The position numbers and the translations under genes are program-made. The notes beneath the pieces are model-generated. The model did no database searches and was not told where the DNA came from. It saw nothing but the letters and a program-made list of their open reading frames with translations. Below, piece after piece: positions 55,348 through 64,000 of a DNA stretch of 64,000 bases; the first letter of the stretch is position 1; the number at the start of each line of letters is the position of its first letter. This DNA is from Volutella citrinella (taxonomy: Eukaryota; Ascomycota; Sordariomycetes; Hypocreales; Nectriaceae): positions 3,038,001 to 3,102,000 of the forward strand of contig JAWZSP010000003.1 of NCBI GenBank assembly GCA_034401135.1, in the 5' to 3' direction.

Positions 55348-58300
55348 TTCTAGCTCGTATGCGGTCGAGTTTGGATTTGTTCGCGTCCAGACGAGGCCAG
55401 ATATGTATCGATACGTTGTGGTGATAGGCCCCGTTCGGAGCACTTGCGCCACTCCTTCTAACATGTTGGTCGAGGCTCTCTGGATATTCTGTGACGGACT
55501 CTTCGATTCAATCAAAATAAATCTCCACGTATTATTTACAAATGGATGGGGTTTGTGATCTTGGGCCCTCTACCGGGAGTAAGAAGGTTGTTATTAAACA
55601 AGAACCAATGCTGCAGGCCATCAAAGTTTGCAGGTGGCCCCGCGATGCAACGCGTGAGGCTGTCTCGAATGACTTTCCCATTTCCGAGCATATCTCTCAA
55701 TTGTACCAATCAAACTGTGTAGAGGATCGACTGAGCCTCACGATGATCTGAATATCGAGGAACGAGATCCATCAGAGGCTGAAACGAGGCCTGTGGGGCT
55801 CGCATGGGCTTCCCAAAATAAGAGAGGCGTCCTTGGCGCTCGAATGGGACCCTGGCGTCTTATGTGTCATCCTCGAAAGGGTAGCTCCATTTGGGCAAAT
55901 GATGGTACTAGTACTCCGTAGTAGCAAACTTATTGTATGTGAACTTACAGTTCGCGACACGTACGCGGTGTCAACACATTTGCATATTGAGAAACTGGGA
56001 TGCGAGGCAGTGCAGACCTCAGCGCTTTAATTTATTCACATTCGGGCTAACCCTTCCTCCCCTCTCAAATGAATATCCTCGAAATCGCCAATCAAGTGAG
56101 ACGGCTTACTGTGAAGTCGTACAGACAATTCGCCACGGCGAAAACTTGGAGTCAGCTTACTGGTCAAAGACAATATCGGCATGCCATCTCGCCAGCTCCG
56201 CCGCTAGTAATATACTTGTGTCAACGTATCACTTCACAAAAGTTTTCGATGCCGGGTCGTGCAGGAATATTATCAGGGTACCAGGTCGTAGCATTTTATT
56301 TTTCTCTGGGCTGTCCACGTGCCGTGCCACATGATCCGTTGCAACATCCACCACCACCCAGTACCATGGAAGGCACCCAGACGTCCGGGCTTCGGCACTG
56401 AGCCGCTGGCAGATGCTTGATGTAACGGCAGGGATCCCCCGCAGGACGACACTCACGATGACGAGCATGGCGGGGACCCTGTCGCCGCTGGGAACAACAA
56501 TCACTACTTGTCCTTACAGAAAAGAGCATCGGCACATGTGGCAGGACCGCAAGCGAGCCGACAGCACCGTGGCCACTGGTGGTTCATCGGCAGAGCATGG
56601 CATCCCACACTGTCCAGCCGCACGGTGATCGCCGCCTGGCAAAGCGTGGCCCACACTCCCGCCACTACGGGAGCCAACCCATCCCAGTCTGGCTATGACG
56701 AAGGGCTCAGTGATGGAGGGCCGGCAGGGCGTCCTTTGGACCGAACCGAGACGGCCCTGCCCGCAAAAGCGCATCCATCAGGCTCCTGGTTGGGATCCGT
56801 TGGTCCTCGGGCATTATTGCCTTTGGCAACCTCCAGCCTAGGGGACTTTGCCTTCGGAGATGTTCCGGTGCTTGTTCCGTTGCCTGCTGGGCGAGGTGCC
56901 GATGACGGACAGCGACAGCCCCTTGCTCTCTCAGCACTACCCTGCGAGCCACGTTCAGATGCTAACGAAGCGCTCTCTGCGCCGAACAGACGATAGGCAA
57001 GGCTTATTAGTAAAGGACTCAGGTGCATCCGAACAGTAATCAGCATGGCGTGATGGGCTGGAAGCGCGTGCCTAGCTCCCGTTTGTCACCCTGGGGGGCC
57101 CAACTGAGGCGCCACTGTACCTCGAGGACGCTGCTCGCCTCGCCAGGGCAGCCATCCCGCGCCGGTCTTTGACGCAAGTGTCCGAATCCAGACGTGCCGA
57201 GCGCATGAGGGCGGCACTGGGATGGCAGTTCACTGGCAGTTCACTCGTGCGCCCAGGCGTCCCCGTGCTCACCCTCACGGGACAGCGAAGGAGGGGGGGG
57301 GAGCCAGGCAGACGACACCACTTCCCCATGCGCAGCAGTCGAGCAGACGGGCTTGCAAGGATATCTGTTGATAATGCCAACTGTTTCCCTCGACTCCGGG
57401 CGCCCCATGATTCCCCTCATCGCAGTTTCGTCGCTTCATTCATCGCCAAACGTCAGCGTCTGTGAGTTGGACTTGGACCCTTCTGTTTGGAGCCTCGGCG
57501 CGGCGCACACACTACAGTACACGCTGCCCGCGCATGTGCCCCTCCATTTCCCCAACTCGCTGCCCGGGATTCTCCAAGGTGGAGCCGCTCCAGCCCGCCC
57601 CCGGTCCAGCCCTGCTGAGTGAGGCCCGCCGCGCCCGTCGCCGCAGAGGCACTGGAGACCGTTTGTGACATCCCGTCGTCCGAAATCCAGTACGCTCCGG
57701 AAGGTGGCCGCACCAGGCACAACCGAGAACCACGCTGCGCACGCCCCAAGGTACTCCTCTCCAGTTTTGGACCGTTCTCGCCGTGCCTTTCGTCCTCGGG
57801 GTACTCGCAGGCGCCGCCGAAGGACCTCACGTCGCCCTCGATTCGATTCGCCGTCGCCATCCCGTCCCTCGCCCACGCACGCCCTTGTCTCCAGTACTCC
57901 GGTTTGTCGGCTCCCAGAAATTCTCGCCGAATGCGCCTCCCCGGACATTTCTTGCTGTTTCACCAAGTCAGATCAGGGTTTGTTCTGTGATTTCTTTTCT
58001 TGCATTGGTCCTCTGCAACAGGTAAGATACGTACCATTTCTATCCTCCAAGACTCCCATGCCACAGGATACTCCCACCTACCGGGCCTACGGAGGAGTTT
58101 CACACATGCTTGGTTCCAGTCGGCCCCCCTGAGCCTATCACAACCGTCCCTTGCCTTCGCCGCCCCCGATTCGCACTCCCCTGGTGTTCGGCTACTCCAA
58201 GTCGATGCGGAGGACGTGCGGAGGGTGTGCGTGGGGTCCGCTTGACTCTTGTCTAAGTCAGCCAGGCTCTGGCCTCATGGTCATTATGCTTTATATATCT

Positions 58301-58520
58301 TGCCTAGATTCCCCCTCCCATATGCCCTGTTGACCCTTTGGTACTTACCTCCAATCCCCTTTACTTGTCATTCTCGTCCTAGCATACCCCTCTTGTAATG
58401 CCATCATATTTCCTCCAGGATTGTCACTACTTCTTTCGAACCGCTCTGCGCGGCCTCAACATCAGCACCACTGTCTCTCCTCTTTTCGCGTGAACGGAGC
58501 GCCTCATCTCGGCTGACATA
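55348..58520. other. 3.2-kb gene-free divergent interval
   Basis: Separates the starts of the MFS exporter (minus) and carnitine acetyltransferase (plus). Open frames lack domains. A G tract lies near 57291-57301. The last 600 bases before 58521 are CT-rich and probably hold the acetyltransferase promoter and leader. Confidence 0.5.
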
Positions 58521-61200
58521 ATGACTCAAGTCCGCACATTTACGCTGCCCCAGCCTCTAGGTGAGAGGCTCAATGAACCATCGCCCAAAACCGTCTCCTT
58601 CACCACACCGTTTCCTCGAACCATCCCGGAAATCCCTGAACTTCCCCAGCGCCGAGACTCTACTGCACGGCTCAACGGAGATTACAAGAGAGTTCCGATG
58701 GCATCCTACCACGAGACAAAAAAGGAGGGCGGCATCACCTTCTCGGGGCAGGACAAACTCCCAAAGCTCCCTATTCCGGACCTGGCCGCCACCTGCCAAC
58801 GATACATCGAATCCCTTCAGCCGCTCCAAACCCCTCGGGAGCGAGCAGAAACTCAGCATGCCGTGAATGAGTTTCTCCGGGGCGAAGGTCCTGAGCTTCA
58901 GGAGAAACTCAAGCAGTATGCCCAGGGGAAGACGAGCTACATCGAGCAGTTCTGTACGTGATACCCTGCCACCTGCCATGCATATTTCCATCGCCTAACC
59001 ATACACAGGGTACGATTCCTACCTCAACTTTGACAATCCCGTCGTCCTCAACCTCAACCCCTTCTTTTTGTTGGAGGATGATCCCACACCAGCCAGAAAC
59101 AACCAAGTGACCCGCGCGGCATCATTGGTCGTCTCCTCGCTCGAGTTTGTTCGGGCAGTGCGGAAGGAAGAGCTCAAGCCCGATATGATCAAGGGCACCC
59201 CTCTGTGCATGTACCAATACTCGAGGCTCTTTGGAACCGCCCGTGTGCCCACCGAGGCTGGATGCCAAATTGAACAAGACCCCGAGTCGAAGCACATTGT
59301 TGTCATGTGCCACGGACAGTTCTACTGGTTCGACGTGCTTGACGACAACTCAGACCTCATTATGACCGAAAAGGACATTTCCATCAATCTCCAGACCATC
59401 GTCGACGATGCTACGGAGACGCCGATCCAGGAAGCTGCCAAGGGCGCCCTCGGCGTACTGAGCACCGAGAACCGAAAGGTGTGGTCTGGCTTGAGAGATG
59501 TCCTGACGAGTGAGCCCGACTCGAACAATGCCGACTCGCTGAGCATTGTTGACTCGGCCCTCTTCGTCCTCTGCCTGGATTACACGGAGCCCGTCGATTC
59601 TGCCGCCTTGTGCCAAAACATGCTCTGCGGAACGAGCGAGGTGGAGAAGGGTGTCCAGATTGGCACTTGCACGAACCGCTGGTACGATAAGCTACAGATC
59701 ATTGTGTGCAAGAACGGCAGTGCTGGCATCAACTTTGAGCACACCGGCGTCGACGGACACACGGTTCTCCGCTTTGCCAGCGACGTCTATACCGACACGA
59801 TCCTCCGCTTTGCCCGAACGATTAACGGCCAGGCGCCCACCCTTTGGGCATCGGCAAGCCCAGACCCTTCGAAGCGCGACCCGGAGAGCTTTGGTGATGT
59901 CAACACAACCCCCCGGAAGCTGGAGTGGGACATGATCCCCGAGCTGAGCATCGCCGTCCGCTTTGCCGAGACGCGGCTGGCTGACCTCATCGGACAAAAC
60001 GAGTTTGAGTGCCTCGACTTCCAGCACTATGGCAAGAACTTCATCACATCCATGGGCTTCTCTCCCGATGCCTTCATCCAGATGGCTTTCCAGGCGGCCT
60101 ACTACGGCCTGTACGGTCGCGTGGAGTGCACGTACGAGCCCGCCATGACAAAGGTCTTCCTCCACGGCCGAACGGACGCGATCCGCACCGTGTCCACCGA
60201 ATCCCTCGACTTCGTCCAGACCTTCTGGGGGGACAACCCCGCAGACGCCAAGATCGATGCGCTGAGGAAGGCTTGCCAGAAGCACAGCCTCACCACCCGG
60301 CAGTGCTCCAAGGCCGAGGGCTGCGACCGCCACCTGTACGCCCTGTACTGCGTCTGGCAGAGGATGCTGGATGACGAGCTGGACAGCGGCCTCAGCAGCA
60401 ACTCGAGCCCCATAGATGGCTACTCGGAGCGCGACCCCAACTCGCCGATTGGCAGCAGCCCGGTCAACGGCTTCGGCAGTTCCCTGGACGGCGTCGAGCT
60501 GAAGCCTTCGCGCGACCGTGGATACAGCATCGTCTCGCGGTCCAGGGACCAGCCCCCGCTGCCCCTGATGTTTGCCGACGCGGGCTGGGACAAGCTGAAC
60601 ACCACCATCCTCTCCACGTCCAACTGCGGCAACCCCTCGCTGCGCCAGTTCGGATTTGGCCCGACCTCGGGCGACGGCTTCGGCATCGGATACATCATCA
60701 AGGACGACGGCCTGTCCATCTGCGTCTCCAGCAAGCACCGCCAGACCCGCCGCTTCGTGGACACGCTCGAGAGCTATCTCCTCGAGGTCCGCCGCATCCT
60801 GCGCATCAGCAACCGCAAGATGTCCACCAAGGGGAGCCGCGCCCGCGAGGCCGAGAAGGACATGGAGAAGCCCAAGCCAGCGAATCGCCTCAAGACTCGA
60901 GGCCGCCCCATCACCGCCGTGGAACCAATCCGCTCCACCACGGGCACGACATCGCCCACGAACGAGAGCAGCGCCTTTAGCGACGACGAAATTGGCGGAT
61001 GTAAGTCTCCACAAACCACCACAAAGACTCGTTGACAGATTGCTAACACGTATCCAGACGGCTTCTTCGACGCTGGCATGCTGCTCCAGGCCTTGAAGAA
61101 CCGCAACGTCCCCGTGGCCGACCAACGGGCCGCGGAGCGGGCTGCCGTTCAGGCCCGGCGGCGGGACGTGGGCAAGAAGCTTAGGCTGATTGACTACTGA
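58521..61200 (+). CDS. Carnitine O-acetyltransferase, FacC/Yat2 type
   Basis: Three exons (58521-58953, 59009-61000, 61058-61200) encode 855 aa, the size of the cytosolic FacC/Yat2 form rather than the shorter mitochondrial/peroxisomal CAT2 form. Choline/carnitine acyltransferase features: LPKLPIPDLAATCQRYIES at the N-terminus, YDSYLNFDNPVVLNLNPFF, the catalytic His389 in NFEHTGVDGHTVLRF, ARTINGQ further on, GRTDAIRTVSTESLDF for carnitine binding and GDGFGIGYIIKDDGLSICVS near the end. There is no mitochondrial presequence and no clear PTS1 (the end is LRLIDY). A disordered basic insert (about 770-805) precedes the C-terminal block with YGFFDAGMLLQALKNR. The enzyme moves acetyl groups between CoA and carnitine for growth on acetate, ethanol or fatty acids. 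Confidence 0.92.
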
Positions 61201-61870
61201 GACGCGGAACGGGGACTCTCGATGCCTTCGGTTGAATATAGTTTTCCCTCTTCGTTGTCTGTAACGCGTGCATGCTAGACTGGGCTAGCGCCTCTATTTT
61301 TGGGTTTTGGTTTCTGGCACACAGCATTAGGCCTATCCGTTTGGTGGGGTTGGCGAACAAATGTCTCGGGGGGGGGTGTTGTCTTGGCGTCACGTCTGTA
61401 TCTGGAGTCTCTTCATCAATGGAATGACATGACGTACTACGCATATTCCGGGTTTCATGAAACAATGTCCCCAGTTGAGCCCCTATCAATCACCTTTCTC
61501 ATCCCCATGTCACACACACGTGGCACCAACACTTGGTAAATGAATGTTTGTACAATTCTGAGAAGACGACCGTATTATTCTAAAGTCCTGCTTCCAAGCA
61601 ACCGTGGAGCCCAGTCGATATCTGGACCCTACTCCCTCGGAGCCTGGTGTGCCACGATCCCTTCTCTTCTGTTGATTTTATCCAATCCACTCATTAGATG
61701 CCATTTATCGGAGACCCATTACAGCGAAAGCATAAAATCCAACTCCAGCCACAATGCAAAGACGCTCAAAATATTATCACGGCCCCCCGAAAAATAAACG
61801 CCCGAGTTACGTCCTTCTATGACGGAGCTCCTCCCAATGTGCTTCTGTTCCTTGGGGATCGGATAGTTGA
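61201..61870. other. Convergent intergenic spacer
   Basis: 670 bp between the stops of carnitine acetyltransferase (plus) and the Cys-rich membrane protein (minus). It holds two 3' UTRs and a G tract near 61368-61375. No gene seen. Confidence 0.5.
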
Positions 61871-63154
61871 CTAGGCCAGTTCGTGGGTTTTGTGGGCGGG
61901 GACGGCTTCGCCGCCAGCCTCGTAAATAGGTCCCTGGTGCTGCATGGGCGACGTCGGCTGCTGCTGGGGAGGGAAGCCCTGCTGCTGGTTGAACGAGGGC
62001 ACGGGGCTGGTGGCATTCTGCGCCAGGCGAGGATCCGGGGCGTACATGGTCTGAGGCGAGCCGGAAGTGACAGTAGATGGCGCAACAGGGAAGTATCCGG
62101 GCTGACCAGGTTGCGGGGGGTACTGGGGCCCAGGAGACGTGCTTTGGCTCGGGTTGTAGTAGCCGTTGAATCCAGCAGGCACACCGCTGTTGTACGCGCT
62201 CGGGGGAGGGACGCCCTGCTGGGTCATTGGCGGGGGACCTTGGGGAGGCGGTTGAGTGCTGGCGGCAGTGGAAGCGGCAGCGGCAGCAGCGTTCTTCTTC
62301 TTGCGACGCATGAAGAAGAAGATGCCCAGGCCAATAATGGCAATGGCGGCAACACCGCCAACAACACCACCGACAATGGCGCCAATCGGGGGGCCCGAGT
62401 CCTTGGGAGTGGGAGGATTGGAGGTGGTAGAGCTGCCAGAGCCCGTAGTCGAGGATGGAGCTTCGCTGGAGGCCGCACGGCCGTTGGAATCGACAGTTCC
62501 AGAGGTGGCAATCCTGATGGTCGATGAGGAGCCACCGGTGACTCGTGAATAGCTCCTGGCAGGGCCTCCACTGTACGTTGTGTCCATGGTCTGGGCAGTA
62601 GAGATTGCCAGACTGTTGCACCAATAATCCTTAACGCCATTGGTGAGAGTCACTGTGTTACAGTAAGGCATCGCGGTGGCAGTACTACGTCGTTGTCAGG
62701 AGAGTGATCAATGGCCCGAGGGATTTGCGGCAACATACCATTTGAGGACCTGAATGTCGACCATGCAACCATTGTCACACGAGCCGGAGGAATAGGCGGC
62801 GTAGTCGACACACTGGGTGCGCAATTCGCAAACCTGGTCGTTACAGCAAGCAATGGCACCAGCGCCGTTCCTGATACTGAAGGCACAAAGCAACGCCGCT
62901 CCGCCGCAGGTGTAGTAGGCGCCAGCACGGCCAGAGACGAAACCGCATGTTCGATCGGGGGCAGCCAGAATGGTCGCATCGCCGCTGCTCTGTCTGCGGA
63001 ACAGCTCATTCAGATGGACCTCACCAGTTGGCTTCGGCGTCCATCCATCCTTGGCTGGGTCGACAGCCTTGGTAGGCTCTGCCACGTCCAGTCGGGCGGC
63101 ATCGACGCCTAAGAGGACGGCAAGAAGAGCCGCGGAGTGAAGGACGACTCTCAT
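61871..63154 (-). CDS. Secreted Cys-rich single-pass membrane protein
   Basis: Two exons (63154-62739 and 62684-61871) encode 409 aa. An N-terminal signal peptide (MRVVLHSAALLAVLLGVDA) is followed by an ectodomain with 12 cysteines (TCGFVSGRAGAYYTC, ACCNDQVCELRTQC, SCDNGC and later KC, YC, WC); the intron splits one of these Cys codons. A Ser/Thr-rich stem of about 65 residues, likely O-mannosylated, leads to one membrane helix (about 239-263, IGAIVGGVVGGVAAIAIIG) with a stop-transfer FMRRKKK. The cytosolic tail is Pro/Gln/Gly-rich and disordered. This architecture is common in filamentous ascomycetes and resembles cell-wall stress sensors (Wsc/Mid2) in plan, but the Cys pattern is not that of a WSC domain. 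Function unknown; a sensor or adhesion role is inference. Confidence 0.82.
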
Positions 63155-63295
63155 GATGTATTGCTCTAGCCTGGGCTTGGCGCTCGTGAAATCAAATAGT
63201 TACCACTGTTGGGGCCAGACGTCAAAAGCGAGGCGGAGGAGGGACGAGAGCAAGAGTAAAAGCACGCGCGACCGCCTCCAAGCAGATCGCTTTGG

Positions 63296-63300
63296 TTATA
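63296..63300 (-). promoter_or_regulatory. TATA-like box of the Cys-rich protein gene
   Basis: The minus strand reads CTTATAACC, with TATAA 142 bp upstream of the ATG at 63154, within the range usual for fungal genes. It is a short match and could be chance. Confidence 0.3.
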
Positions 63301-64000
63301 AGAGAGGGGGGGCGTGGGCTGGCCTGGGTATGAGTGAGTGCCACACAGGAAGCTCCCGAATTGGCGCGGCCACTAATTAGAGGAGTCAGCCTTGGGCAGA
63401 CTAAACTGCTAAGGTCGGCTTCACCAACCTTTCCACCCCCGGTCCGAAGCTACTGCACGGCGCGGACAAGCAGAACGGGGATACGGGGTGTCACCATGGC
63501 TTGCTCGCGGGTCTGGTTGGACGAGATGTGTACGGCTGAACTTGGGAGCAGGGGTCGCCCTGATGCCACAGCCATACCCATATCCCAATGCGGCGTCGGG
63601 CCTCGACCGGGCGATGAGATAGACCGCTAGCACGTCCGTACGCGTGGCACTGTACGGCCGTTGAGCCAGAAACGTCGAGAGCAGCAGCGTCTGGAGTTTG
63701 CTGAGGGCGCACAATGCACAATACAGACGCACGGCATTGAGAAAGATGCCGCTGCGGCGTCTCGCTTTAGGCGCAGCGTGTCGCTCGACGATGGTTAGCA
63801 TGTCTGAGTCCGCGCCGAATGGTAATTAGACTCTGGCGGAATATTAGCTCGCAAGACCCTATTCCCTATTCCGCCTGGTGAGCTGGCGCCTGGTATTATT
63901 ATCTCAGTGGCCTGCTTCCAGGCCGGGCCAAGGGCGGGGACAGCTTCTTCACTGTCCGGGCTGCAGGTAGAGGCTTCCCAGGCCAATGTTTCAAAACGGG
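63301..64000. other. Intergenic to window end, nothing recognised
   Basis: Distal promoter of the Cys-rich membrane protein gene and unassigned DNA. No open frame here has recognisable features. Confidence 0.45.

Noticed and set aside
59692..61125. 477-codon minus-strand open frame
   Set aside because: Antisense to carnitine acetyltransferase, Ala/Val/Arg-rich without domains; a shadow of GC-biased third positions.
1..64000. CRISPR arrays, prophage, intact transposon, rRNA
   Set aside because: No regularly spaced repeats, terminal inverted repeats with a transposase or rRNA-like sequence were seen; the organism is a fungus.

Overview
The window is chromosomal DNA of a filamentous ascomycete, most likely a sordariomycete and probably Hypocreales. 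Support: short introns (48-110 bp) with fungal splice and branch signals, pyrimidine-rich leaders, and clear fungal orthologues (Sey1, Mif2/CENP-C, Yme2, Abp2, a FacC/Yat2-type carnitine acetyltransferase, an SSA-type Hsp70, Zn2Cys6 and 2EXR proteins). The genus cannot be fixed from the sequence alone. I rebuilt gene models by hand from splice signals and reading frame; each spliced CDS length divides by three.

Layout. 0-6 kb: an AsaB/GA4-desaturase-like oxidoreductase, then an AT-rich island with two decayed genes, one a fungal orphan-family gene and the other the C-terminal part of a killer-toxin-like chitinase. Both are broken by in-frame stops that C-to-T changes could explain. 7-23 kb: ARS-binding protein 2, a sugar-porter MFS transporter and an EF-hand MscS channel, separated by two gene-free gaps of about 4 kb. 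23-35 kb: the dense housekeeping core: a dienelactone hydrolase, Sey1, RNase H2 subunit A, Mif2/CENP-C and Yme2. RNase H2A and Mif2 are divergent across a 485-bp promoter holding two MCB (ACGCGT) boxes. 36-45 kb: a Zn2Cys6 regulator with an apparent 3-nt microexon inside its zinc cluster, a stand-alone adenylation-domain ligase and a twin-CX9C (Emi1/DUF3128) protein. 45-49 kb: a small AT-rich patch with a broken orphan gene, then Hsp70 with a step-type heat-shock element. 51-64 kb: a 2EXR protein, a 14-TM MFS exporter, carnitine acetyltransferase and a cysteine-rich single-pass membrane protein.

There is no convincing biosynthetic cluster, virus or intact mobile element. The items most worth a second look are RNA-processing features: the 3-nt microexon, and two GC-AG introns. 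One of those is in Hsp70, is 66 nt long, keeps the frame and has no stop, so unspliced mRNA would still encode a full-length protein with a 22-residue insert. Next come the paired MCB boxes between two chromosome-maintenance genes, the lone adenylation enzyme, and the decayed chitinase island.
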